A DNA stretch of 9,446 bases, taken from contig JAQTVU010000045.1 in assembly GCA_028706695.1 (NCBI GenBank), positions 1-9,446 on the forward strand. The letters run 5' to 3'. Under the pieces are notes generated by a model, which had not been told where the DNA came from, did no database searches, and worked only from the letters and a program-made list of their open reading frames with translations. Source of the DNA: Mycobacterium sp. (GTDB taxonomy: Bacteria > Actinomycetota > Actinomycetes > Mycobacteriales > Mycobacteriaceae). Below, piece after piece: positions 1 to 6,602 of the stretch. A program made the position numbers and the translations under genes. How positions within the stretch are numbered: position 1 is the stretch's first letter; every line of letters starts with the position of its first letter.

Positions 1-396
1 ACGACGATGAAGGCGACGAGACACACAAGGAGTTGCAGATACGACTTGCCGATTCCCGGCGCGGACGCGGAGACGTCGAATCCCTGAATACCGACTTGGG
101 CCAACAAGATCACTTCGGCTGGCATCGGCCGCGACTGCAAAGCCGACCTCGCTGCCGATGTGGTGTCCGGGGCGATCACCCTCGACTCCGCGTTCGTGCG
201 ATGATGCGCTCGTGGAGTTGGTTGCTCGGCTTGCCTGGCCGCGCCCGAGCTGGTCGCCGAAGATAGCCTTGTGCCACTACGAACCGTCGGGTTGTGCTGG
301 CGAAGATGGCGCTGCAATGGGTCTCATGCGGCTCCCGCGCTTCGCCAGGTGGCCGCCGGCGACCTCCTCGCCGATACCGTACCCATCCTCGGGTGA
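1..396 (+). pseudogene. Degraded gene of unknown family, 5' end outside the window
   Basis: A coding-like reading can be followed on + only by changing frame several times. Frame 1 runs from base 1, has an in-frame TGA at 85-87 and gives a natural stretch (ITSAGIGRDCKADLAADVVS, then GAITLDSAFV) up to about 190. It then shifts into DDALVELVARLAWP, then into PELVAEDSLVPLRTVG near 250, then VVLAKMALQWVS near 290-320. It ends as RQVAAGDLLADTVPILG with a TGA at 394-396. Together these look like one former protein with at least four frameshifts and one nonsense codon. I do not recognise the family. The stitched reading is inferred from amino-acid composition, not from an alignment. It converges on the broken gene at 422-800. 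Confidence 0.45.
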
Positions 397-421
397 ACAG
401 CCGCTCTCGCCAGCCACGAGG

Positions 422-800
422 TCATCCGGGTACGCGCCTTCCACGAGAGGCTTCATCCCGGTTGCCGTCCCCGTGGCCGTCGTCCATCGCCGCCGCGATC
501 AGCACGCCGGCCACCGCCTGCAGCCTCTGGCCCGGACAGGCACCTCGCCGTTGATCCACAGGGTGTGGTTGACCGTCCTCGCTGTCGTGCCCATGCATGT
601 CTGCATCGAAGAGCACGGCCTCCGTGCCGGTTATCTCCGCGAGAACCTTCCACACGCCGATCGCCCGCCGGAAATAGGCGCCGCGCCAGGCGTAGCCGTT
701 CGCGTGCGCGGCCGGCACCTTCTCGCATACGCAGGGTGTCCCGCGGTGGCAGGTCGTCGGGCACGGACGATTCGGGGTCGCACAGGTCGGTGGTGTCCAT
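422..800 (-). pseudogene. Frameshifted gene of unknown function with intact start and RBS
   Basis: The start is convincing: ATG at 800 preceded by AAGGGGAG six bases upstream (807-814). The first frame reads MDTTDLCDPESSVPDDLPPR and on to about residue 27. From about 718 the natural reading moves to another frame: PAAHANGYAWRGAYFRRAIG, then VWKVLAEITGTEAVLFDADM. Near 590 a third frame becomes plausible (TVNHTLWINGEVPVRA), then LQAVAGVLIAAAMDD returns in the second frame, which ends with TGA at 422-424. This pattern of strong initiation signals with a broken body is typical of a recently inactivated gene. I cannot name the family. No signal peptide or membrane segment is visible. The downstream end is uncertain because the original stop may lie in another frame. 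Confidence 0.5.
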
Positions 801-820
801 GGGTCGCTCCCCTTCGGGTT

Positions 821-836
821 GGGGCGCCGGCGCCCC
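821..836. terminator. 16-bp perfect palindrome, possible end of the tRNA operon
   Basis: GGGGCGCCGGCGCCCC is fully self-complementary. It lies about 75 bp past the 3' end of tRNA-Val(GAC), between that operon and the start of the broken gene at 800. On either strand it lacks a run of U. Mycobacterial terminators often lack a clear U-tract, so the terminator role is only an inference. It could equally be a protein-binding palindrome in front of the 800 gene. Confidence 0.3.
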
Positions 837-909
837 GATTTCCCTTAGCCCATGCCCAGCCCATGTGGTCCGGTCTCGGCTCGAAAACCGCCCTCACCTG
901 CGCAAACTG

Positions 910-984
910 TGGTGCGCGATACTGGGATTGAACCAGTGACCTCTTCCGTGTCAGGGAAGCGCTCTCCCGCTGAGCTAATCGCGC
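910..984 (-). tRNA. tRNA-Val (GAC)
   Basis: Reading the minus strand, the acceptor arms are GCGCGAT and ATCGCGC. The anticodon stem CTTCC/GGAAG closes the loop CTGACAC with anticodon GAC, which reads GUC and GUU valine codons. The T arm is ACTGG-TTCAATC-CCAGT. The discriminator is A, and CCA is encoded (910-912), unlike in the other three tRNA genes here. It is the last gene of the Gly-Cys-Val operon. Confidence 0.97.
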
Positions 985-1000
985 TGAGGGTCCAATTCGG

Positions 1001-1071
1001 AGGTGGAGACGGGAATCGAACCCGTGTGCACGGCTTTGCAGGCCGTTGCCTCACCACTCGGCCACTCCACC
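1001..1071 (-). tRNA. tRNA-Cys (GCA)
   Basis: On the minus strand the acceptor arms GGTGGAG and CTCCACC pair fully. The anticodon loop CTGCAAA carries GCA. The T arm is CACGG-GTTCGAT-TCCCGT-like. The discriminator is U, as expected for bacterial tRNA-Cys. CCA is not encoded and must be added after transcription. It lies 16 bp from the Val gene and 28 bp from the Gly gene, so the three are probably cotranscribed. Confidence 0.97.
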
Positions 1072-1099
1072 GCTGGGACTGATGCCACTTGCACCTTCG

Positions 1100-1172
1100 A
1101 GCGGATGACGGGATTCGAACCCGCGACCCTCACCTTGGCAAGGTGATGCGCTACCAACTGCGCTACATCCGC
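1100..1172 (-). tRNA. tRNA-Gly (GCC)
   Basis: On the minus strand the acceptor arms GCGGATG and CATCCGC pair fully. The D arm is GCGC-AGTTGGTA-GCGC. The anticodon stem TCACC/GGTGA closes the loop TTGCCAA with anticodon GCC. The T loop is GTTCGAATC-like. The discriminator is U, and CCA is not encoded. It is the first gene of the operon, nearest the putative promoter at 1210-1239. Confidence 0.97.
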
Positions 1173-1209
1173 ACGCCTCGGACGAGATCGTCGCCCGGTG
1201 CGAAGGACG

Positions 1210-1239
1210 ACGATAGTCCACACCGGCGGGCACACACAA
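1210..1239 (-). promoter_or_regulatory. Putative sigma-A-type promoter of the tRNA Gly-Cys-Val operon
   Basis: On the minus strand TTGTGT (1234-1239) and TATCGT (1210-1215) are separated by 18 bp. The -10 fits the mycobacterial pattern TAnnnT. Transcription would begin about 30 bp before the mature 5' end of tRNA-Gly. The position is right for a stable-RNA promoter, but the call rests on motif matching alone. Confidence 0.35.
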
Positions 1240-1296
1240 ATCTCTAGGTCCGTGCGCTTTACGCTATCGCGCGACCTCCGGGCGAGCACGTGGGCG

Positions 1297-1324
1297 TTGG
1301 GCGGGCCGTCGATCGTGCTAGTCT
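1297..1324 (+). promoter_or_regulatory. Putative promoter of tRNA-Val (CAC)
   Basis: TTGGGC (1297-1302) and TAGTCT (1319-1324) are separated by 16 bp. They lie about 25 bp before the mature tRNA 5' end at 1349. The -10 fits TAnnnT. This promoter would fire away from that of the Gly-Cys-Val operon within the same 176-bp spacer. Confidence 0.3.
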
Positions 1325-1348
1325 TCGACGTCGTTCGCCTCTCGGCGC

Positions 1349-1420
1349 GGTCCCGTGGCTCAGTGGAAGAGCGTCCGCTTCACACGCGGAAGGTCGCTGG
1401 TTCGATCCCAGTCGGGACCA
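1349..1420 (+). tRNA. tRNA-Val (CAC)
   Basis: The acceptor arms GGTCCCG and CGGGACC pair fully. The D arm is GCTC-AGTGGAA-GAGC. The anticodon stem TCCGC/GCGGA closes the loop TTCACAC with anticodon CAC, which reads GUG. The T arm is GCTGG-TTCGATC-CCAGT. The discriminator is A and is followed by CCC, so CCA is not encoded. With the GAC isoacceptor at 910-984 it gives two valine tRNAs within 0.5 kb on opposite strands. Confidence 0.97.
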
Positions 1421-1723
1421 CCCTGCCTTACCTGCACGAACAGGGGTGTGCGCTCTATGGTTGATTCGTTTCGTCCGGTTCTTCTCCGGTGATCGTTGGT
1501 TTGACCGCTTCGGCTGTGTGCAATCGGTCGGAGTTGGTGGCAACTTGGTCGAGTTCGTCTTAGGCTTTTAAGAGAACCCATCGAGATCTTCGAATACCTC
1601 GCCTCATATCTTCAACGCATTTCCCGGTGCAGGGTACCAGGCGTCACAGTCAGACAACGAAGACTCCGCCGACGGCTGTACTGCGAGTCGGGCGCATTCG
1701 CACAAGGAGAAGGAACACATCTC
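1421..1723. other. Non-coding spacer, 303 bp
   Basis: No convincing reading frame was found between tRNA-Val(CAC) and the histidine-rich gene, and no strong promoter hexamer pair. GGGTA at 1632-1636 resembles half of a SigF-type promoter, but the matching GTTT is missing at the right distance. Only the RBS of the next gene (1704-1714) is clear. Confidence 0.4.
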
Positions 1724-2062
1724 ATGTCCGCATCATCAAAGGAAAGCGCCGAGGTCTCACGGGTGCATCTGGCCGAGCACGAGAAAATGGCCGAGGCACA
1801 CTTGCGAGAACATCGCGAGCTGGCGGATGCCCATCTCGCTGAACTCCGAGCACTCACGGACCGGCATCTGGCCGAGCACCGCGATTTCGCTAAACAGGAT
1901 CACGTGTCCATTAGTGAGCATGACTCATTGGCCGCGCGGCATATGGATGAGCACCGCAAGCTCATCGAGCGACTGCTGCAGGATCATCACAAGTTGGCCG
2001 ACCGGCATCTGGCCGAGTTGGGTGAACTCGTGGCACGCCATTCGCACGAACACAAGGGGTAG
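1724..2062 (+). CDS. Histidine-rich protein of 11-residue helical repeats
   Basis: The product has 112 residues and no recognised family. The start is firm: AAGGAGAAGGA at 1704-1714 lies nine bases before the ATG. From residue 15 to the end the protein is a series of 11-residue units beginning at residues 15, 26, 37, 48, then 73, 84, 95 and 106, with one 14-residue unit (59-72) in the middle. The consensus is HLAEHRxLADR. Positions 1 and 5 are mostly His, 2 and 8 are Leu/Met/Phe, and the rest are charged. Seventeen of 112 residues are His. There is no Cys, Pro, signal peptide or membrane segment. Eleven-residue periodicity is known from right-handed coiled coils and from lipid-binding amphipathic helices, so one long helix is expected. 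The rows of His suggest pH sensing or metal binding, which is inference. The repeat is visible in DNA too (CATCTGGCCGAG recurs). It seems monocistronic. Confidence 0.85.
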   Translation: MSASSKESAEVSRVHLAEHEKMAEAHLREHRELADAHLAELRALTDRHLAEHRDFAKQDHVSISEHDSLAARHMDEHRKLIERLLQDHHKLADRHLAELGELVARHSHEHKG

Positions 2063-2192
2063 CGGGTCCAGACAAGCGAGCGGCCGCCGGACGGGTTGAC
2101 GCGACCGAAACGCCGGACTCCCACTATCGAGTCACGCACAGTACGTGCCATGACGGAAACCGATTCGCCCGCCCAGACTATGTTCGCGATGC

Positions 2193-2952
2193 CTAGGATC
2201 GGCGATCCGTCCCGCTCCCGAGTTCACCACGGACAGCACGCGGGGTCCGATCAACTTCCCCGGTGATCCGTGTGCACCACCCTCGCCTCGATGCAGCAGC
2301 AGTTCCGAGACTACAACCGAACTGATTGGGCTGTTGGTGGACGGTTTCTACATCCACATCGCGTGGCTGTCCAACCGCCAGCTCCTGCGGCGTGGCCGCT
2401 GACCGCATGGCTGGCGCCGGTCGCGTTCGCGCGAAAGTATCGCGGACCCCGGCCACCGCGGCGGTGATCTTGCCGGCAACTTGTTGATCCAGGGCGACCA
2501 ATTGAGCGGCGCGTTGCCGGATCTCCCCGGTGAAAGCTTGTGCCTGGGCAGCCCGCGCGGCCCGCCGGGCGTTCGATCTGTCGGGCGTGCGGTCGGTGAC
2601 TGAAAGGTCTTCGGCCACTTCGAATCCCGCCCCTTGGGTATCCTGCACGGCGTAGCGGACTCGGGAACGGGCCGCATACAAATCCGAGACTCCGCTGCGC
2701 GCAACGCGGGCCGCCATCTGCAGCTGGTCGGCGGCGGAGCTGGTGGCTCGCATGTCAGCGTGCGTTGCGGCGCGAAGCGCCTCGGCGGCTTAACCGCGCC
2801 AATCCACCGATGCGGCGTCTCGCCACGCCTGATGCGCGAGCGCATAGCTGCGCTCCGCCCACGGTGTCCCAGTGCGCGGCGGCCTCGGTGAGATGGTCGA
2901 TGGGCCAGGCCAACAGCGACGACAGGCCACCAATCCCTGCGACGGCAGCCAT
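2193..2952 (-). pseudogene. Degraded WXG-type, ESX-substrate-like protein gene
   Basis: The reading starts at ATG 2952, two bases after the stop of the preceding EspC-like remnant. It gives GLSSLLAWPIDHLTEAAAHW up to about 2858. One extra base near 2855 shifts the frame, after which it continues ERSYALAHQAWRDAASVDWR-G. A nonsense TAA sits at 2790-2792, directly after the WRG (a WxG motif), and the frame then continues AAEALRAATHADMRATSSAA. Further on it reads RVRYAVQDTQGAGFEVAEDL and FTGEIRQRAAQLVALDQQVA-GKITAAVAGVRDTF (to about 2430). This architecture of helical WXG-like N-terminus and coiled middle resembles long mycobacterial ESX-associated proteins. Beyond about 2430 the frame to the TAG at 2193 looks unnatural, and another frame (VVVSELLLHRG, then GKLIGPRVLSVVNSGAGR) looks better, so further damage is likely. 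A few codon changes would restore at least the N-terminal part. The family call is from memory of sequence style. Confidence 0.6.
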
Positions 2953-2954
2953 CG

Positions 2955-3138
2955 CTACACGCTGATCACTGGGTCGGCCGCCGAGGCCAGCCGATCGGCC
3001 GAACGGGTCTCATTAGATAAGCTAACCGGCGGCTGCTTCCATGACGCGGCTGGTGCAGGCCCTCACCCGCGTGGCCAACTCCGGCAAACCGGCGGTATCG
3101 ACCCGCAACATCTGCTGCACGAGCGAAAGTTTAGGCAT
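2955..3138 (-). pseudogene. Degraded EspC-like (DUF2580-type) ESX-associated gene
   Basis: From ATG 3138 (or ATG 3111) the minus strand reads QMLRVDTAGLPELATRVRAC, then TSRVMEAAAG, and stops at TAG 3022-3024. In the neighbouring frame the sequence continues SLSNETRSADRLASAADPVI-SV and stops with TAG at 2955-2957. The opening LRVDxAGL and the closing NExxSADxLA resemble the two ends of small EspC-like proteins, about 100 residues long, that accompany ESX substrates. Here the two ends are joined after only about 37 and 22 codons, so the middle of the gene appears deleted and the frame shifted near 3025. Intact members often carry a Tyr four residues before an Asp/Glu near the C terminus (YxxxD/E secretion signal). 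The matching position here reads Ser (SLSNE). There is no good RBS, so the start is uncertain. It sits directly upstream of the WXG-like remnant, as expected for a coupled substrate pair. Confidence 0.5.
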
Positions 3139-3353
3139 GACGTCATGCGCTGTCGCGGACACTTGTGGCACGGATGACAAGCCCGCGCGGTATGCCGCCG
3201 CCGTCCGCGGCTGCGTCCGTGTTCGGGCTGGCCGTTCGGGTACCTGCTCCCCGGGAGTCCTCGGCGCGCATCAGTGACGGGCGATGGAGGAGTTCGCTGT
3301 CGGCAATGCTGTCACCGTGTCCGGTTTGAGTCCGACCGCCCAACCGAGCTAAG
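3139..3353. other. Unassigned 215-bp stretch
   Basis: No frame reads like a conserved protein, and I see no RNA gene or promoter. It may hold the lost upstream part of the EspC-like remnant or other debris beside the insertion sequence. Confidence 0.3.
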
Positions 3354-4647
3354 GCCTCGCACGTTATTAATTCAGGTTGATGTTGGGCGTGTTGCGGCGT
3401 CTCGGTGTGTCGCTGGGTTGAGCCGGTAGTTCCATTCACCGTGGAACTTGTCTCGGAGGAGGGTTCCCGTTTCCTCGAGGGCTTTCATCTCGCGATCGGG
3501 TATGTTGACGCCTTTTTGGTAGCTGGCGGTGTCGAGTTCGGGTTGGACGGTCGGGCCGCTGCGGGTGGTGGTCGCGGCGATTGATTCCACGATGACTTCG
3601 TGGCTGGTCAGTGGCCGGCCGCGCCAGTTCATCGAGATGTGGGAGAACAGCCGGTGCTCGATTTTATTCCATTTGGACGTGCCCGGCGGGAGGTGGCAGA
3701 CATCGATGGTGAGCCCGGTTTCGCTTGCGAGGGCGGCGAGTTCGGTCTTCCACAGTCGGGTGCGGTAACCGTTGGAGCCGCCGCCGTCGGCGCAGATCAG
3801 CAGCTTGGTCGCGGTCGGGTGGGTGGTGGCGCCGATACCGGTCCACCAGCGGCGGATGCTTTCCACGGCGAAGGCCGCGGTGTCGTGATCGGTGCCGACG
3901 TTGACCCAGCCGGTGTCGGCTGCGACGTCGTAGACCCCGTAGGGGATCGCCTTGCCGAGCTGTTTGTCGGCGAAGTCGTGGACGTTGGTCTGCTCCGGCT
4001 TGCCTTTGGGCTCCCACTTGCGGCCGCTGTTCTTATACGAACCGACCAGTTCCTTTTTCTTGGTGTCCACGCCGATCACCGGCTGACCGGCGTCCTGATG
4101 CGCCCGCACCCGCTCGTTGACGTGGCGGAATTGGGCGTCGCGGTCGGGATGCTGCTTTCCTTCGATTCGTCTTGGCGTTGGCCTGCAGGCGATAGCCGAG
4201 TTCGTCACCCAGCACAGCGCGCACAGTGGAGGCCGACACCGGATGACCGTGCTCGCTCAGCGCGGCAGCCAGGGTGCGCGTTGAGGCCGTGGTCCACCGC
4301 AGCGGTGACATCGGATCCCCGCGGGTCTGCGGATCGACCAGCTCCTCGAGCGCGGCCCGCAGACCGGGATCGGTTTCGGTGATCGGCTTGCGGCCCGCTC
4401 CCGGCCGCCGCACCCGCTCATCGGCGGGCTCGGCCGAGGACACCTCCGCTACGCCCCGAGCCACCGTGTCTGGATGCGACCCGGTCGCGGCGGCCACCCG
4501 CTTGATTCCGCCCCGGCCCAGCACCAGCGCCTCCGCGCCGAGCACCGCCCGCCGCGCCTTTTCGTCCAAATGCGGACGCACCGCCTCGAACCGACGCCCG
4601 ATATCCTCATCCACCACAAACGTTTACTCATATCACATATGCGAGGC
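3354..4647 (-). mobile_element. ISAzo13-family insertion sequence
   Basis: The element is about 1294 bp. Its ends carry an 8-bp perfect inverted repeat, GCCTCGCA at 3354-3361 and TGCGAGGC at 4640-4647. The similarity decays just inside, so the true terminal repeats may be longer and imperfect. The single transposase gene fills the element on the minus strand. I see no target-site duplication (AAG before the left end, ACC after the right end). This may mean an old insertion, a rearranged end or slightly misplaced boundaries. The element lies 77 bp beyond the stop of the GH15 gene and beside the degraded ESX-like pair. Confidence 0.75.
3372..4617 (-). pseudogene. ISAzo13-family transposase, frameshifted
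   Basis: DDE-type transposase of about 414 codons, of usual family length, split by one frameshift. The N-terminal part starts at GTG 4617 (VDEDIGRRFEAVRPHLDEKA) and holds the DNA-binding helices and SASTVRAVLGDELGYRLQAN. At about 4166-4168 one extra base moves the frame: NAKT should continue IEGKQHPDRDAQFRHVNERV, which it does in the frame of the second part, ending at 3372. That part holds the catalytic core: Asp in GVDTKKKELVG, Asp in LLICADGGGSNGY and Glu in TSKWNKIEHRLF, then NWRGRPLTSHEV and the near-terminal FHGEWNYRLNP. All three acidic residues are present. No slippery run of A or a stimulatory structure stands out at the junction, so programmed frameshifting is unlikely and the element is probably immobile unless helped in trans. 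Confidence 0.85.
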
Positions 4648-4723
4648 ACCCCACAGGCGAAAACCCGGCTAATTCCTGCGCGAGCCCTAAGGCCTTTCTC
4701 TCGACCGCGGTCCAGGCCTGCCG

Positions 4724-6508
4724 TTACCCCGTTCCCCAGCCCACGGACGGCCGGTAGTCGTCGTCGAGAGTGTGCGCCGCCTCGAACAACAGCGCGTGCA
4801 CGAACGCCTGCGGCAGGTTCCCGCGAAGCTGGCGCTGGGCGATGTCGAACTCCTCGGTGTAGAGACCCGGCGGCCCGCAGGCGGTGCGGTTGCGTTCGAA
4901 CCATCGCACGGCCGCCACCCGGTTGCCGTGCTGGTGATCGGCCAAGGCCATGAAGAATCCGCACAACAGGAACGCCCCCTCCGCCTCACCGAGCGGGCGC
5001 TCGTCGGGCTGGAAGCGGTAGACGAAGCCGTGCCGGCTCAAATCGGCGCGTACGGCATCCAGCGTGGCGCGGTTTCGCGGATCGGTGGCCGGGATGGCCC
5101 CGCGCACGGACGGGATGAGCAGCGCCGCGTCGACGCGTGGATCGTCGGGCGCGCGCTGCCATCTCCCGCTGGGATGCAGGCAGTCCGACGCGGTGTCGGT
5201 GATCAGCAGGTCGGCCAGATGCTGCCATTCGGCGCCCTGGTGCGCCGGGGCCACCTCGCCGATGCGCCGCAGCCCGGCCGCGCAGGTCAGCCGCGAGTGC
5301 GCCCAGCGGCGGTGGTTCAGCTCCCAGATCCCGGCGTCGGGCTCTTGCCAACGTTCTTTGATCGTTTGCACCAGCACCTGCACGGCCTGCCAGTGGGTGC
5401 GGTCGAGGCGGTTCAGACGTGCCGCGGACGCCAGCAAGAGCAGCGCTTCGCCGCAGGCGTCGAGCTGGAATTGATCGGTGACCCAGTTGCCGGTCTTGAC
5501 CGAGGCGCCGGGATACCCCGGAAGGTCCAGAGACTCTTCGTGGGGCACCGGGCCGCCCGACACCGAATATGCCGGCTTCAGTCGAGGCCCGTCGGCGAGG
5601 ACCCGCTCGCTGATGAAGCGGACGGCGTCATCGAGCAGGGGGTAGGGCCCGGCGGTGGCCACCGCAATCCCGGCATAGCACTGGTCGCGGATCCAGCAGT
5701 ACCGGTAGTCGTAGTTGCGGCCCTGCTCGGCCCGCTCCGGCAGCGACATGGTCGCGGCGGCCACCATCCCTCCACCGCTGCTGGTCAACCCCCGAAGCAC
5801 CGCGTAGGCGGCCTGGGAATCGGCGTCGGCCACCGTGCCGCAGACACGCGGAACCGCCTGGTGCCAAGCGTTTTCGGTCTCGCGCCAGGAATCGTTGGGT
5901 CGGGCCACGTCGGTGCGCAGCTCGGTATCGGAGATTTCCAGAACGAAATCGTGGTCGCATCCTGGCTCCACGGTGACGAAGGCCTGCAGCGACCCGTCCT
6001 CGCACACCTCGGCGTTGCCTGCCCCGATCCAGCGGAATCGCACCGGGCCCGACCGCCCGGTCCAAATCCCGCCCTGCAGGGAAAGCTCGCTCATGTGGTC
6101 GGCCCCGAAGTTGGCGCGCACGTCAAGCACCACCTGCATGCGCATCGGCCGGTCCAGCGCCCGGCAGCGGCGCAGCAGGACCGCGGTGTGCAGATCGCCG
6201 GGAAACGCCAGCGCTTCCCGGCATTCGACGATCCCGTCGGTGGTCACCCACCGCGACCGCCAGATCAGCGACCGCTCCTCATACCGCCCGCCCCACACGA
6301 ACCGGGGATGGGCCGGGGACACGATGTAGGTGCCGCCGCCGCCCAGCAGCGAACTGAACACCGCGGGGCTGTCCCAGCGCGGCAGGCACAGCCAGCTGCA
6401 GTCACCGCGCGGCCCGATCACCCCGCCCCGCTCTCGGTCGGCAAGGACGGCGTATTCGCGAAGTACACGCGGGGAAAGCAACTCGGCGACGGGTGCCCTA
6501 TCGGTCAT
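4724..6508 (-). CDS. GH15 family glycosidase (glucoamylase/trehalase type)
   Basis: A 594-residue hydrolase of alpha-glucosides in glycoside hydrolase family 15. The N-terminal beta-sandwich domain contains GGVIGPRGDCSWLCLPRWDS (residues 28-47). The (alpha/alpha)6 barrel begins near 230 and carries the family signature NYDYRYCWIRD (265-275). The general acid is probably Glu396 in DAGIWELN. The general base is Glu552 or Glu553 in GLYTEEFD, followed by GNLPQAFVHALL. All the key motifs are present and the length is normal, so it should be active. There is no signal peptide, so it is cytoplasmic. Substrate choice cannot be read from the sequence. Family 15 enzymes of mycobacteria include a characterised trehalase (Rv2402/MSMEG_4535), making trehalose or a short alpha-glucan the likeliest substrate. 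The start at 6508 has AAGGG seven bases upstream. The gene appears monocistronic and diverges from the small zinc-ribbon gene. Confidence 0.9.
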   Translation of the reverse strand: MTDRAPVAELLSPRVLREYAVLADRERGGVIGPRGDCSWLCLPRWDSPAVFSSLLGGGGTYIVSPAHPRFVWGGRYEERSLIWRSRWVTTDGIVECREALAFPGDLHTAVLLRRCRALDRPMRMQVVLDVRANFGADHMSELSLQGGIWTGRSGPVRFRWIGAGNAEVCEDGSLQAFVTVEPGCDHDFVLEISDTELRTDVARPNDSWRETENAWHQAVPRVCGTVADADSQAAYAVLRGLTSSGGGMVAAATMSLPERAEQGRNYDYRYCWIRDQCYAGIAVATAGPYPLLDDAVRFISERVLADGPRLKPAYSVSGGPVPHEESLDLPGYPGASVKTGNWVTDQFQLDACGEALLLLASAARLNRLDRTHWQAVQVLVQTIKERWQEPDAGIWELNHRRWAHSRLTCAAGLRRIGEVAPAHQGAEWQHLADLLITDTASDCLHPSGRWQRAPDDPRVDAALLIPSVRGAIPATDPRNRATLDAVRADLSRHGFVYRFQPDERPLGEAEGAFLLCGFFMALADHQHGNRVAAVRWFERNRTACGPPGLYTEEFDIAQRQLRGNLPQAFVHALLFEAAHTLDDDYRPSVGWGTG

Positions 6509-6572
6509 AGCCGCCCTTCACCGCAAATCCCTATGAACCGCCGTCTCCGCGCGGCATACCCACTTTGCCGCG

Positions 6573-6602
6573 CGGCTAGACACGGCTAGACGCGGCTAGA
6601 CG
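6573..6602. repeat. Three tandem 10-bp repeats between divergent genes
   Basis: Three copies of CGGCTAGACR follow each other exactly (6573-6582, 6583-6592, 6593-6602), the first with one A for G. They lie about 65 bp upstream of the GH15 start and 147 bp upstream of the small + gene. A 10-bp period puts each copy on nearly the same face of the helix, which would suit cooperative binding of a regulator. Function is inferred. Simple slippage duplication is the alternative. Confidence 0.6.

Noticed and set aside
158..931. A 257-codon + frame running from the left region into the tRNA-Val gene
   Set aside because: It crosses a tRNA gene, has no RBS, and covers stretches where other frames read more naturally.
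1399..1420. 3' end of tRNA-Val(CAC) as an integration attachment site
   Set aside because: I found no second copy of this segment in the window, no integrase gene and no phage-like genes.
4166..4168. Programmed frameshift making full-length transposase
   Set aside because: The site has no A-rich or other slippery heptamer, and this IS family normally uses a single frame. A simple one-base insertion explains it.
3344..4657. Target-site duplication flanking the insertion sequence
   Set aside because: The bases outside the two 8-bp ends (AAG and ACC) do not repeat at any short length I tried.
4772..6589. A 605-codon open frame on the + strand opposite the GH15 gene
   Set aside because: It mirrors the codon bias of the minus gene, has repetitive Arg/Gly/His/Pro composition, no RBS and no recognisable motif, while the minus frame has complete GH15 motifs.
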